Assembly: GCF_014208045.1 (NCBI RefSeq)
Contig: NZ_JACHML010000001.1
Coordinates: forward strand, 434,001-498,000
Origin: Microbacterium thalassium
GTDB taxonomy: Bacteria; Actinomycetota; Actinomycetes; Actinomycetales; Microbacteriaceae
Direction: 5' to 3'
Length of the DNA stretch: 64,000 nt
The notes beneath the pieces are model-generated. The model was not told the origin of the DNA. It searched no databases and saw only the letters and a list, made by a program, of their open reading frames with translations. Both the position numbers and the translations under genes were made by a program. Of the stretch, positions 52,158 to 61,896 are shown piece by piece (within the stretch, counting starts at the first letter, position 1; each line of letters opens with the position of its first letter).

Positions 52158-52853
52158 TCAGCGCCGATCGACGTCGCGGCCGCTCCACAGGTCACCGCAC
52201 TCGATCCGCCGCGCGCCGTGTTCCGCGAGGTAGGCACCGGCCCCGCGGTCCCCGCGCAGCGCCGCCTCCAGACGCTGCAGATGATCGACGCCGATGACCA
52301 CCGGGTGCCCCGGCCGCCCGCCGTACAGGGCCTGCACGAGGGCCCCGCGCGACCCCGCGACGTCGCCCGAGCCCGCACCCGCACCAGTCACCTCACCTGG
52401 ACCCGACCCCGGACCAGCCGCCGCACCCGCACCCGCGGCGTCCGCGGCGACACCGGCACCCGCCCCCGACCCCGCACCCGCGGCGACACCGCCCCGCGCG
52501 GCCGCCACGACACGCGCCACAGCGGAAGCCGGCAGCTCCGGAGTGTCCACCGGCACGACGACCACCACGTCGGCACCCGTGTCCGCCGCCGCCCGCATCC
52601 CCGCGCGCACCGTCGCCGACAGCCCGTCGCTCCACTCCGGCACCGCCACCACCGCCGCTCCGCCGGGGACGAGGCCCGCGACCTCGTCGCCGCGCGCACC
52701 GACCGCCACGAGCACGTCGTCGCATCCGCCCTCGCGCAGCATCCGCACCGACAGCGCGACCCACGCCTCGCCGGAAGCCGTCCGGGCCAGCCCCTTCGGC
52801 CCGCCGAACCGCGATCCGGCGCCGGCCGCCAGCACGAGTCCGCATGCCCGCAT
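52158..52853 (-). CDS. MobA/MocA-like nucleotidyltransferase with Gly/Ala-rich insert
   Basis: A 231-residue nucleotidyltransferase of the molybdenum-cofactor type: GLVLAAGAGSRFGGPKGLA, VPEWSDGLSATVRAGM and VVVVVPVDTPELP. It likely adds CMP to molybdopterin for the xanthine-dehydrogenase-type enzyme encoded divergently. Residues about 120-170 are a Gly/Ala/Ser/Pro run built from GAG- and GSG-type repeats, inserted before the conserved HPVVIGVDH region. GGAGG precedes the ATG at 52853. Confidence 0.82.
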   Translation of the reverse strand: MRACGLVLAAGAGSRFGGPKGLARTASGEAWVALSVRMLREGGCDDVLVAVGARGDEVAGLVPGGAAVVAVPEWSDGLSATVRAGMRAAADTGADVVVVVPVDTPELPASAVARVVAAARGGVAAGAGSGAGAGVAADAAGAGAAAGPGSGPGEVTGAGAGSGDVAGSRGALVQALYGGRPGHPVVIGVDHLQRLEAALRGDRGAGAYLAEHGARRIECGDLWSGRDVDRR

Positions 52854-52917
52854 GCGCCGCCCTCCGCCCCGAAGCCCTGTGTCACGACAGCGTAGTGCGC
52901 ACGAAACATGGCCGGTC

Positions 52918-52923
52918 TAGCGT
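52918..52923 (+). promoter_or_regulatory. -10 element of xdhC, leaderless
   Basis: TAGCGT with a 7-nt gap to the ATG at 52931. Confidence 0.5.
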
Positions 52924-52930
52924 GAATCCC

Positions 52931-54127
52931 ATGCTCGAGCTGGCGAACGAACTTCTGTCGCTGGTGCGGGCGGGAACCCCCGTCGCCACCGTGACCGTCA
53001 CGCACGTCGCGCGCAGTGCCCCGCGGGGCATCGGCGCCGCGATGGCGGTCACCGCCGACGGGGCCGTCATCGGATCCATCTCGGGCGGCTGCGTCGAGAG
53101 CGACGCCGTGGCACTGGCGCTGACAGCCCTCGCCACCGGCCGCGGCCACACCGCACGCTTCGGCTTCAGCGACGCCGACGCCCACGCCGCCGGACTCGCG
53201 TGCGGCGGTCAGGTCGACGTGCTCGCGACGGCGCTCGACCCCGCCGACGCCGTCGTCATGCGCGCGCTCGAGGACGCCGCCGCCGACCGCCCCGCCGCCC
53301 TCGCACTGCGCGTGACCGGTCCGCACGCGGGACGCGCGCTGGACCTGGGCCGACTGCGCGCCGGCCGCGACCGCACGACGCGCATCGACCTCGACCGCGC
53401 GCTGGCGCTGCGCGAGGGTATCGCGCTGCCCGGCGCGGACGACGGGGCCGACGTGCTGGTGATCGCCCATGCGCCGCGCCCGCACCTGATCATCCTCGGG
53501 GCCGGCGAGCACGCCTCGGCCCTGTGCCGCGTCGGCTCGGCAGCCGGCTTCTCGGTCACCGTGTGCGACGCGTGGGAGACCCTGGTCACCCGCGAACGCT
53601 TCCCGGATGCCGCCCGCCTCGTCGTCGGCGCTCCCCACGAGCACCTCGCGAGCCTCTCCCCCGACCAGCTCGACGCGCGCACGGCGATCTGCGTCCTCAC
53701 CCACGACGAGCGCCTCGACATCCCGGCGCTGCGCCAGGCTCTGTCGATGCCGGTCGGGTTCGTCGGAGCCATGGGCGCGCGCCGCACGGTCGCGCATCGC
53801 GCCGACCTCCTGCGCTCCGCAGGCGTCGACGACGTCGACCTGGCACGCCTCCACTCCCCGCTCGGCCTCGACCTCGCCGGCACCTCGCCGGACGAGACGG
53901 CGCTGTCGGTCCTCGCCGAGATCGTCGCGTCCCGGCACGGCGGCAGCGGCGCGCCGCTGCGCGAGCGCACCGGACCGCTTCACCGGAACACCGGAGCGTC
54001 CTCCCCCGACGGCGACCGCACGACACCAGACGCCGAACCCGCCGCCGCCGATGCCGGCCGCCACACCGCCTCGTGCGCCGCACCGGCGCCGGGCACCCGC
54101 CCCCGCACCGCAGGAGCCCGCGAATGA
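52931..54127 (+). CDS. xdhC: XdhC-family xanthine dehydrogenase maturation factor
   Basis: A 398-residue XdhC-like protein. The N-terminal domain has the Cys in GSISGGCVESDAVA, and the C-terminal Rossmann domain has HLIILGAGEHASALCRVG and FVGAMGARRTVAHR. XdhC inserts the sulfurated molybdenum cofactor into the enzyme. The final 60 residues are a disordered Pro/Ala/Thr tail. It is first in the purine-oxidation operon; its stop overlaps the next start by 4 nt. Confidence 0.92.
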   Translation: MLELANELLSLVRAGTPVATVTVTHVARSAPRGIGAAMAVTADGAVIGSISGGCVESDAVALALTALATGRGHTARFGFSDADAHAAGLACGGQVDVLATALDPADAVVMRALEDAAADRPAALALRVTGPHAGRALDLGRLRAGRDRTTRIDLDRALALREGIALPGADDGADVLVIAHAPRPHLIILGAGEHASALCRVGSAAGFSVTVCDAWETLVTRERFPDAARLVVGAPHEHLASLSPDQLDARTAICVLTHDERLDIPALRQALSMPVGFVGAMGARRTVAHRADLLRSAGVDDVDLARLHSPLGLDLAGTSPDETALSVLAEIVASRHGGSGAPLRERTGPLHRNTGASSPDGDRTTPDAEPAAADAGRHTASCAAPAPGTRPRTAGARE

Positions 54128-55482
54128 CCCGCACCATCATCGAGAACGGCCACATCGCGACCGTCGACGCCGCCGGCACCGAGTACGCCTCGGGCCATGT
54201 GGTCATCGACGACGGCGACATCGTCGCGGTGGGCGACGGCCCCGCACCGGCGGATGCCCGCGACGGGGCCGAGATCGTCGACGCGACCGGATGCCTCGTC
54301 ACCCCCGGCCTCATCAACACGCACCACCACCTGTACCAGTGGCTCACGCGCGGCTACGCCCAGGACGCGATCCTGTTCGACTGGCTGACCAGCCTGTATC
54401 CGCTGTGGTCGCGCATCGACGCGGGCCTGACCGGCGTCGGCGCCGCGGGCGCGATGGCGGTGCTCGCCCGATCGGGCTGCACGACCGTCGGCGACCACCA
54501 CTACATCTTCCCGCAGGGCTCGGGCGACATCGTGGGCGCCCTCGTCGAGTCGGCCTCGCAGGTCGGCGTGCGCCTGCACGCCACACGCGGGTCGATGGAC
54601 CTGGGCGCATCGCAGGGCGGGCTGCCGCCGGACTTCGCGGTCGAGACGACGGACGCCGCCCTCGCGGCGTCGCAGGAGGCGGTCGAGCGTTACCACGACC
54701 GGTCCCGCGACGCGATGGTGCGCATCGCGATCGCCCCCTGCTCGCCGTTCTCGGTCACGGCCGATCTGCTGCGCGAGGCGGCGGTGCTCGCGCGCAGCCT
54801 CGACGTGCGCCTGCACACCCACGCGTCCGAGACCGTCGAGGAGGACGCGTACTGCCTCGAGCACTTCGGCAAGAGCCCCACGCAGTACCTCGAAGATCTC
54901 GGGTGGCTGGGCGACGACGTCTGGATGGCGCACTGCGTGCACCTCGACGAACCCGCCATCGAGAGATATGCCGCGACCGGCACGGGCGTCGCGCACTGCC
55001 CGTCGTCGAATGCGCGGCTGGCCTCGGGCATCGCGCCCGTCCGCGATCTGCTCAATGCCGGGGTCCCGGTCGGGCTCGGCGTGGACGGCGCCGCGTCGAA
55101 CGAATCCGGGCAGCTCGGCATCGAGGTGCGCGAATCGGTCCTGATGAACCGGCTGCGCACCGGCTCGGACTCGATGAGCGTGCGCGACGGCCTGCGGATG
55201 GCGACGATGGGCGGCGCGCGCGTCCTCGGCCGGCAGGACGAGATCGGCTCGCTCGAGGCGGGCAAGCTCGCCGACATCGCGGTGTGGGAGGTCGACCGCA
55301 TCGAGCACGCCGGCATCCTCGACCCCGTCGCAGCCCTGGGTCTCGGCGCCCTTCCGCCGCTCAAGCGCCTGTTCGTCGGCGGCAGCGCGGTCGTGGAGGA
55401 CGCCACGCTGGTCACGACCGACGAAGCGGCGCTCGCGCGCGACGTCGCCGCCGCATCGCGCACACTGGCCGAACGGCTCTGA
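54124..55482 (+). CDS. amidohydrolase, probable 8-oxoguanine deaminase
   Basis: A 452-residue metal-dependent amidohydrolase. The metal site INTHHHLYQW (residues 65-74) is followed by RLHTHASET, DVWMAHCVHLDEPAIERYA and GLGVDGAASNESGQL. The length and HHHLYQ motif fit the 8-oxoguanine/guanine deaminase subgroup, which converts these bases to urate or xanthine for the dehydrogenase downstream. The specific base is inferred from context; atrazine-type deaminases are the nearest alternative. Coupled to xdhC. Confidence 0.82.
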   Translation: MTRTIIENGHIATVDAAGTEYASGHVVIDDGDIVAVGDGPAPADARDGAEIVDATGCLVTPGLINTHHHLYQWLTRGYAQDAILFDWLTSLYPLWSRIDAGLTGVGAAGAMAVLARSGCTTVGDHHYIFPQGSGDIVGALVESASQVGVRLHATRGSMDLGASQGGLPPDFAVETTDAALAASQEAVERYHDRSRDAMVRIAIAPCSPFSVTADLLREAAVLARSLDVRLHTHASETVEEDAYCLEHFGKSPTQYLEDLGWLGDDVWMAHCVHLDEPAIERYAATGTGVAHCPSSNARLASGIAPVRDLLNAGVPVGLGVDGAASNESGQLGIEVRESVLMNRLRTGSDSMSVRDGLRMATMGGARVLGRQDEIGSLEAGKLADIAVWEVDRIEHAGILDPVAALGLGALPPLKRLFVGGSAVVEDATLVTTDEAALARDVAAASRTLAERL

Positions 55483-55483
55483 C

Positions 55484-56308
55484 ATGGACATCACCAGCAT
55501 CACCGGCTTCCGCCGCGCGCACACACGCGACGACCTGACGCTCGCCCCGGGAGAGGTCGTCATGGCCGGCGGCACGTGGCTGATGAGCGAACCGCAGCCC
55601 GGAACGACCGGGTTCGTCGACCTGACGACGCTCGACTGGCCGGATGTCGAGGTGAGCGCGGCGGGCCTGCGCATCGGCGCGACGTGCACGATCGCGGCGC
55701 TGCGCGCGTGGGCCGAGGACCGCGCCGTCGTCCCGGTCCCCACCGGGTGGTCGGCCGTCGGCATGATCCCGGATGCCGCCGACGCTCTGCTGGCGTCGTT
55801 CAAGATCTGGAACACCGCCACCGTCGGCGGCAACATCTGCCGCGCGTTCCCCGCCGCCGCGATGGTGTCGCTCGCGGTCGGGCTCGATGCGGTCGCCGAG
55901 GTCTGGACGCCGTTCGGCGGCGTCGCCCATATGCCCGTCACGGAATTCATCACGGGCGCCGGCGAGAACGCCCTCGGCCCGGGCGAGGTGCTGCGCGCGA
56001 TCGAGATCCCCGCATCGGCGCTGCGCTCCCGTGCGCTGCTGCGCAAGATCGCCCTCGCCGAACTCGGCCGCTCCGGCGCCGTCGTCACGGGCCGGGTCGA
56101 CGAGGACGGCGCCGCCGTGTTCGCCGTCACCGCGGCCGTCGACCGTCCGGCCGTGTTCCGGTTCGCCGAACTCCCCGACGCGGGCTCCCTCGCCGACGCG
56201 ATCGGCGCGGCATCCGGCTACTACACCGACTCGCTCGGCGCCGCCGACTGGCGACGAGGCGTGAGCATCGTGCTCGCCGAGCGCATCCGGCAGGAGCTGG
56301 CGTCATGA
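55484..56308 (+). CDS. FAD-binding subunit of xanthine-dehydrogenase-family enzyme
   Basis: A 274-residue CoxM/XdhB-type flavin subunit: VVMAGGTWLMSEPQP as first FAD loop, RIGATCTIAALRAW, then FKIWNTATVGGNICRAFPAAAMVSLAVGLDA as the second FAD motif. It passes electrons from the iron-sulfur clusters to FAD and then to NAD or oxygen. It is one nucleotide after the amidohydrolase stop and its own stop overlaps the next start. Confidence 0.9.
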   Translation: MDITSITGFRRAHTRDDLTLAPGEVVMAGGTWLMSEPQPGTTGFVDLTTLDWPDVEVSAAGLRIGATCTIAALRAWAEDRAVVPVPTGWSAVGMIPDAADALLASFKIWNTATVGGNICRAFPAAAMVSLAVGLDAVAEVWTPFGGVAHMPVTEFITGAGENALGPGEVLRAIEIPASALRSRALLRKIALAELGRSGAVVTGRVDEDGAAVFAVTAAVDRPAVFRFAELPDAGSLADAIGAASGYYTDSLGAADWRRGVSIVLAERIRQELAS

Positions 56309-58956
56309 AGCTCGATGTGAACGGCGTCCCGATCGAGGCGGACCCGCGTCCCGGACAGTGCCTGCGCACGCTCCTGCGCGAGCACGGTCACACCGAGGTC
56401 AAGAAGGGCTGCGACGCCGGCGACTGCGGCGCGTGTGCGGTCATCGTCGACGGCGAGCCGGTGCATTCGTGCATCATTCCGGCCATGCGGGCCGACGGCG
56501 CCTCGGTGACGACGGCCGCCGGCCTCGCCCCGGGCGACGAGCTGCATCCGGTCCAGCAGGCGCTCCTCGACGAATTCGGCTTCCAGTGCGGGTTCTGCAC
56601 GCCGGGCATGAGCGTGACCGCCTCGACGTTCGGCGCCGCTGACGTCGAGGACCTCGACCGACGCCTCAAGGGCAACCTGTGCCGGTGCACCGGCTATCGG
56701 CCCATCCGCGACGCGATCCGCCGGTCCGTCATGGGCCCCGTGCGCGAGACGGGCCCCGCGCCCTCGACGGATGCCGCGGATGCCGGCATCGGCCGCTCGG
56801 TCAGTCCCGAGCCGGCCCGGCGCGTCGTGCAGGGGCTCGAGCCGTTCACGTTCGACACCGATCGCGCGGACGAGGCGCTCACGCTCCGGGTGCTCGGCTC
56901 ACCCCACGCGCACGCCCGCATCGTCCGGATCGACACCGCCGCCGCCGAGGCTATGCCCGGCGTCGTGGCCGTCCTCACGCACCTCGACGCGCCCGCCACG
57001 CGCTTCTCGACGGCGCGCCACGAGCGTCACACCGACGATCCCGACGACACGCGCGTGCTCGATGACGTGGTGCGGTTCGCCGGGCAGCGGGTGGCCGCGG
57101 TCGTGGCCGAGTCCGCCGAGGCCGCCGACGCCGCGGTCGCCCTCCTCGACGTGACCTACGACGTGCTGCCCGCCGTCTTCGATCCCGACGAGGCGCGGCA
57201 GCCGGGCGCCCCGCTCGTCCACCCCGACCGCACCCCCGCCGATCGCGTCGCCGAGCCGCACCGCAACGTGCTCGCGAGCATGCACGCCGGCCGCGGCGGC
57301 GACGTCGACGACGCCCTCGCCGCGAGCGCGGTCACCGTCTCCGGCACGTGGCACACGGGTCGCGCGTCGCATGCCCAGCTCGAGACGCACGGCGCCCTCG
57401 GGTGGCTCGACGACGACGGGCGCCTCGTCATCCGCTCCAGCACGCAGGTGCCCTTCCTCACCCGCGACGAGCTCGCCCGCGTCTTCGACCTCGCCCCCGA
57501 CCGCATCCGCGTCCACGCCGCCCGCGTGGGCGGCGGCTTCGGCGGCAAGCAGGAGATCTTCGCCGAGGACCTCGTCACCCTCGCGGTGCTCAAGACCGGC
57601 CGCCCGGTGGCGTACGAGTTCGCGCGCACCGACGAGTTCCGGCGCACCGCCGTGCGGCATCCGTATCGCGTCGAGGTCTCCCTCGGCGCGACCGACGACG
57701 GCGTGCTGACGGCCATGAAGGTCGACGTGCTGAGCAACACCGGCGCCTACGGCAACCACGGAGCCGGCGTGCTGTTCCACAGCGTGTCGGAGTCGATCAA
57801 CGTCTACCGCTGCCCGGTCACGCACATCGACGCGGAGGTCGTGTACACGAACACGGTGCCCTCGGGCGCGTTCCGCGGCTACGGGCTCGGGCAGGTGATC
57901 CTGGGCGTCGAGTCTGCGTTCGACATGCTCGCCGAGCGCCTCGGCATCGACCCGTTCGAGCTGCGCCGCATCAACGCCGTGCGCGACGGCGACCCGCTGC
58001 TGACCGTGCACGACGAGCCCGAAGAGGATCTGGTGTGGGGCAGCTACGGCCTCGACCAGTGCCTCGACCTCGCGCAGGACGCCCTGCGGCGGGGGAACGG
58101 CGTCGCGGCGCCCGACGGCTGGCTCACCGGCGAGGGGATGGCGATCGCCCTGATCGCCGGCGCCGCGCCCGGCGGCCACTTCGCCGACGCCACCGCGACG
58201 CTGCGCCCGGACGGCGTGTACGAGATCGCCGCCGGCACCGCCGAGTTCGGCAACGGCACGAGCACCGTCCTGCGGCAGGTCGCGGCGACCGTCCTCCAGG
58301 CGCCGCCGGACCGCATCGTGCTGCGCCAGAGCGACACCGATCTGGTCGGCCACGACACGGGGGCCTTCGCCTCGGCCGGCATCGTCGTCGCGGGCAAGGC
58401 CGTGGGGCGCGCGTGCGCGGCGCTGCGGGATCACCTCGCGTCCGGCGGCACGGAAGACGCCGAGCCCTTCGTCGCCCACGGCAGCGCGGACGCCGCCGAG
58501 CGCTCGCCGTCGTTCAACGTCCACGCCGTGCGCGTCGCCGTCGATCCCGACACGGGCAGCGTGCGCGTGCTGCAGTCGGTGCAGTCGGCGGACGCCGGGT
58601 TCGTGATGAACCCGGCGCAGTGCCGCGGGCAGGTCGAGGGCGGCGCCGCGCAGGCCCTCGGCGGCGCCCTGTACGAAGAGGTCCTCCTGGACGACGAGGG
58701 AGCCGTGTCGAACCCGGTCTTCCGCATGTACCGCGTGCCGCAGTCGGCAGACATCCCCGACACCGAGGTCTTCTTCGCCGAGACGCACGACACCGTCGGC
58801 CCGTTCGGCGCGAAGTCGATGAGCGAGTCCCCCTACAACCCGGTCGCGCCCGCGGTCGGCAACGCCATCGCACGGGCCCTGGGCGCTCGCCCCTTCCGCC
58901 AGCCGTTCACGCGCGAGCGCGTGTGGCGCCTGGCTCAGGGGCACGACGAGGGGTGA
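56305..58956 (+). CDS. fused iron-sulfur and molybdopterin subunit of xanthine-dehydrogenase-family enzyme
   Basis: An 883-residue fusion. Residues 1-145 hold both [2Fe-2S] clusters: Cys36, Cys41, Cys44, Cys56, and Cys95, Cys98, Cys126, Cys128. The rest is the molybdopterin-binding subunit, with GGFGGKQE, AFRGYGLGQ and the active-site Glu in FGAKSMSESPYNPV. It oxidises purines or aldehydes at molybdenum. The FeS-Mo fusion with a separate FAD chain differs from the common arrangements (three separate chains, or FeS joined to FAD). A terminator follows 1 nt after the stop. Confidence 0.9.
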   Translation: MKLDVNGVPIEADPRPGQCLRTLLREHGHTEVKKGCDAGDCGACAVIVDGEPVHSCIIPAMRADGASVTTAAGLAPGDELHPVQQALLDEFGFQCGFCTPGMSVTASTFGAADVEDLDRRLKGNLCRCTGYRPIRDAIRRSVMGPVRETGPAPSTDAADAGIGRSVSPEPARRVVQGLEPFTFDTDRADEALTLRVLGSPHAHARIVRIDTAAAEAMPGVVAVLTHLDAPATRFSTARHERHTDDPDDTRVLDDVVRFAGQRVAAVVAESAEAADAAVALLDVTYDVLPAVFDPDEARQPGAPLVHPDRTPADRVAEPHRNVLASMHAGRGGDVDDALAASAVTVSGTWHTGRASHAQLETHGALGWLDDDGRLVIRSSTQVPFLTRDELARVFDLAPDRIRVHAARVGGGFGGKQEIFAEDLVTLAVLKTGRPVAYEFARTDEFRRTAVRHPYRVEVSLGATDDGVLTAMKVDVLSNTGAYGNHGAGVLFHSVSESINVYRCPVTHIDAEVVYTNTVPSGAFRGYGLGQVILGVESAFDMLAERLGIDPFELRRINAVRDGDPLLTVHDEPEEDLVWGSYGLDQCLDLAQDALRRGNGVAAPDGWLTGEGMAIALIAGAAPGGHFADATATLRPDGVYEIAAGTAEFGNGTSTVLRQVAATVLQAPPDRIVLRQSDTDLVGHDTGAFASAGIVVAGKAVGRACAALRDHLASGGTEDAEPFVAHGSADAAERSPSFNVHAVRVAVDPDTGSVRVLQSVQSADAGFVMNPAQCRGQVEGGAAQALGGALYEEVLLDDEGAVSNPVFRMYRVPQSADIPDTEVFFAETHDTVGPFGAKSMSESPYNPVAPAVGNAIARALGARPFRQPFTRERVWRLAQGHDEG

Positions 58957-58957
58957 C

Positions 58958-58982
58958 CGGATGCCGCGCGCCGCGGCATCCG
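58958..58982. terminator. intrinsic hairpin after the purine-oxidation operon
   Basis: CGGATGCCGCG (58958-58968), 3-nt loop, CGCGGCATCCG (58972-58982): perfect 11-bp stem identical to the outer stem at 4809. Confidence 0.85.
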
Positions 58983-59050
58983 TTCCCATGTCACGGGAGC
59001 CCGTCATATCTCCGAAACACGCCGACCGTCGGGCTGAAACGTTGCGCCAC

Positions 59051-59056
59051 TAGCGT
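59051..59056 (+). promoter_or_regulatory. -10 element of the NMT1-type transporter operon
   Basis: TAGCGT; expected transcript start near 59063 gives a leader of about 38 nt with GGGGGAG. Confidence 0.45.
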
Positions 59057-59099
59057 CTTGGCGATCACATTTCGTCCTTCCTAGGGGGAGCCAGACCCG

Positions 59100-60203
59100 A
59101 TGGCCATTCACAGCAACCTGAAGGGGCGCGCCCGTTTCGGGCTCGCCGCTGCGGCATTCGCCGCCTCCGCACTCGTCCTCACCGCCTGCTCGGGCGGAGA
59201 CACGGGCGCCGCATCCGACACCGAGACCGAAGCGGCTTCGTACGGCGAGGTCACCATGCAGTACTCGTGGATCAAGAACGAGGAGTTCGCCGGCGAGTTC
59301 TACGCCTACGAGAACGGGTACTACGAGGAGGCCGGCTTCTCGAACGTCGTCGGCATCGCCGGCCCCGACACCGGTGTCGCCAAGCTCCTGTCGGGCACCG
59401 TGCAGTTCGCGCTGAGCGACGCCGCTTCGGTCGGCGCCGCGGTCGCCGAGCAGGACGCCCCGCTGAAGATCATCGGCGCGACGTTCCAGAAGAACCCCTT
59501 CACGATCCTGTCGCTCACGGACGGCGGCGACATCGCCACGCCCGAGGACCTCATCGGCAAGCGCATCGGCGTGCAGGACTCCAACGCGTCGGTGTTCGCG
59601 GCCCTCCTCGCCGCGAACGGCATCGACGAGGCGGACGTCGAGGTCGTGCCGGTCGACTTCGACCCGACGCCGCTCATGAACGGCGAGGTCGACGGCTTCA
59701 TGGCCTACCTCACCAACGAGTCGATCACCGTCGAGATGTCGGGCTACGAGGTCACCAACCTCGCCTACGCCGAGAACGGCCTGCCCTACGTCGCCGAGAC
59801 CTACACGGTGACCGACCAGTACCTGGCCGAGAACCCCGAGCTGATCAAGGCCTTCCTGATCGCCGAGATCAAGGGCTGGACGGACGTCTTCACCGAGTCG
59901 ACCGAAGACAGCGTCGACCTCATCATCGAGTACTACAACGCCTCGGCCGCCGCCGGCGACCTCACCTTCGGCGACCTCGACCCCGACAAGACCGGGGCCG
60001 CGCTCGAAGCCGAGAAGCTGCTGATCTCGACCGAGGAGACCGAGGCCAACGGCCTGTTCACCATCTCGGACGACCTGAAGGCGCAGACCCTCGCGTCGCT
60101 GGCCGCGTCGGGCTGGGAGATCGAGGCCGATGACCTGTTCGACACGACGATCATCGACGAGATCTACGCCGAGAACCCCGACCTGATCGACTACCTGGGC
60201 TGA
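59100..60203 (+). CDS. NMT1/THI5-like ABC transporter substrate-binding lipoprotein
   Basis: A 367-residue lipoprotein with the lipobox LVLTAC (Cys30) and an NMT1/THI5-like binding domain: [23 protein letters not shown], then [21 protein letters not shown] and [21 protein letters not shown]. Such proteins bind pyrimidines, purines, riboflavin or sulfonates. Just downstream of purine-oxidation genes it may bind a nucleobase such as 8-oxoguanine or xanthine, but this is context only. The mature protein is strongly acidic. Confidence 0.88.
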   Translation: MAIHSNLKGRARFGLAAAAFAASALVLTACSGGDTGAASDTETEAASYGEVTMQYSWIKNEEFAGEFYAYENGYYEEAGFSNVVGIAGPDTGVAKLLSGTVQFALSDAASVGAAVAEQDAPLKIIGATFQKNPFTILSLTDGGDIATPEDLIGKRIGVQDSNASVFAALLAANGIDEADVEVVPVDFDPTPLMNGEVDGFMAYLTNESITVEMSGYEVTNLAYAENGLPYVAETYTVTDQYLAENPELIKAFLIAEIKGWTDVFTESTEDSVDLIIEYYNASAAAGDLTFGDLDPDKTGAALEAEKLLISTEETEANGLFTISDDLKAQTLASLAASGWEIEADDLFDTTIIDEIYAENPDLIDYLG

Positions 60204-60223
60204 TCGCCGACGGTTCACGGATC

Positions 60224-61084
60224 ATGACCGACATCCACAACACGGATGCCGCCACCACGGCGCCGGCGACGGGGGAGACCTCGTCGCCGGCGCCGACCGG
60301 TGGTACGGGCATCCAGATCTCCGGCCTCAGCAAGACCTTCCCGCTCCGCGGCGGCAAGACCCTGACCGCGCTGCAGGACACCGACCTGCACACCGACAAG
60401 GGCTCCTTCCTGGCCCTGCTCGGCCCTTCGGGCTGCGGCAAGTCGACGATCCTGCGCATCCTCGCCGCCCTGGATCACCCGACGACCGGCGAAGCCCTCG
60501 TCGACGGCGAGACGCCCGACCAGATGCGCGCGAACAGCGAGCTGGGCATCGCCTTCCAGGACCACGCCCTGCTCCCGTGGCGCAGCATCCGCAAGAACAT
60601 CGAGCTGCCCTTCGAGGTCGCCGGCCGCAAGGTCGACAAGGACTACGTGCAGGAGCTCATCGACCTGGTGGGCCTGCACGACTTCGCGAACGCCAAGCCC
60701 TCGCAGCTGTCGGGCGGCATGCGGCAGCGCGCGTCGATCGCGCGCGCTCTCGTGCTCAAGCCCTCGGTGCTGCTGCTCGACGAGCCCTTCGGCGCGCTCG
60801 ACGACATGACGCGCCAGAACCTGAACCTCGAGCTGCTGCGCATCTGGACGGAGAAGCCGGCGACGACGCTGCTGGTGACCCACGGCATCAGCGAGGCGAT
60901 CTTCCTCGCCGACCGGGTCGCGGTCATGTCGCCGCGACCGGGTCGCATCAAGGAGATCATCGACATCGATCTGCCGCGCCCGCGCACGCCCGACATGATG
61001 CGCACCCCCGAGTTCCACGCGTACGTGGATCAGGCCAGCGAGCTGCTGTTCGGAACGGACGGGCGCTCCGAGGCGGAGAACTGA
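60224..61084 (+). CDS. ABC transporter ATPase (SsuB/TauB type)
   Basis: A 286-residue ATPase with a disordered Thr/Ala/Pro N-terminus (about 1-30). Walker A is [11 protein letters not shown], the Q-loop [12 protein letters not shown], signature [15 protein letters not shown], Walker [14 protein letters not shown] and switch His VTHGISEAI. It powers the two permeases downstream. Typical for nitrate/taurine/NMT1-class importers. Confidence 0.93.
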   Translation: MTDIHNTDAATTAPATGETSSPAPTGGTGIQISGLSKTFPLRGGKTLTALQDTDLHTDKGSFLALLGPSGCGKSTILRILAALDHPTTGEALVDGETPDQMRANSELGIAFQDHALLPWRSIRKNIELPFEVAGRKVDKDYVQELIDLVGLHDFANAKPSQLSGGMRQRASIARALVLKPSVLLLDEPFGALDDMTRQNLNLELLRIWTEKPATTLLVTHGISEAIFLADRVAVMSPRPGRIKEIIDIDLPRPRTPDMMRTPEFHAYVDQASELLFGTDGRSEAEN

Positions 61085-61086
61085 TC

Positions 61087-61896
61087 GTGCGGGCCCGCTC
61101 CGTCCCGACGTGGCTCGCCGGCGTGATCGGCGGCGTGTCGCTGATCGCGCTGTGGTGGATCTTCTCACTCGTCGTGTTCCAGCCCGGCGAGGGAACCAGC
61201 TACACGCCGGTCCCCTCGCCGTGGGCCGTGTTCGAGTGGCTGTTCGTCGACGGCAACATCGCCGGCGCCTGGAACGTGTTCCAGCCCACGATCACGGCCG
61301 CGGCGATCGGCTACGTGTGGGGCAACGGCATCGCGCTGATCCTCGCGGCGTTCGTGCTGATCTTCCCGAAGACCGAGAACCTCATCACCCAGATCGCCGT
61401 GGTGACCTATTGCCTGCCGATCGTCGCCGTCGGTGGCATCTCGGTGGTCGTGCTCGGCGGCGCGAAGAACCCCGGTGATCCGTCCGCGACCGCGATCTTC
61501 CTCGCGGCGCTGGTGTGCGTGTTCACGACCGTCGTCGGCGCGATCCTGGGCTTCAAGTCCGCCGACAAGGCCTCGCTCGACGTCGTGCGCGTGTACGGCG
61601 GAGGCGCCTGGACGCAGCTGTACAAGGTGCGACTCATCGCCGCCCTCCCGGCGATCCTCAACGCCCTGCAGATCGCCGTGCCGACGGCGTTCCTCGGCGC
61701 CGTCCTCGGCGAGTACCTGGGAGCGATCACCGCCGGCGTCGGCCCGACGCTGGTGCGCCTGCAGGGACAGCTGGATTCGGCGGGCGTCTGGTCGGTGTTC
61801 CTGCTGACCGCGGTCTTCGCGCTGGTCGCCTACGGGCTGGTGGGGCTGCTGATCCGACTCGTCACCCCGTGGGTTGCAGGGAGCGCCGCACGATGA
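61087..61896 (+). CDS. ABC transporter permease 1 (BPD type)
   Basis: A 269-residue permease with a helix near residues 7-28, a central binding-protein-dependent domain and the ATPase-contact loop LDVVRVYGGGAWTQLYKVRLIAALP. GGAG lies before the GTG start at 61087. Its stop overlaps the second permease. Two different permeases and one ATPase imply a heterodimeric channel. Confidence 0.88.
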   Translation: MRARSVPTWLAGVIGGVSLIALWWIFSLVVFQPGEGTSYTPVPSPWAVFEWLFVDGNIAGAWNVFQPTITAAAIGYVWGNGIALILAAFVLIFPKTENLITQIAVVTYCLPIVAVGGISVVVLGGAKNPGDPSATAIFLAALVCVFTTVVGAILGFKSADKASLDVVRVYGGGAWTQLYKVRLIAALPAILNALQIAVPTAFLGAVLGEYLGAITAGVGPTLVRLQGQLDSAGVWSVFLLTAVFALVAYGLVGLLIRLVTPWVAGSAAR

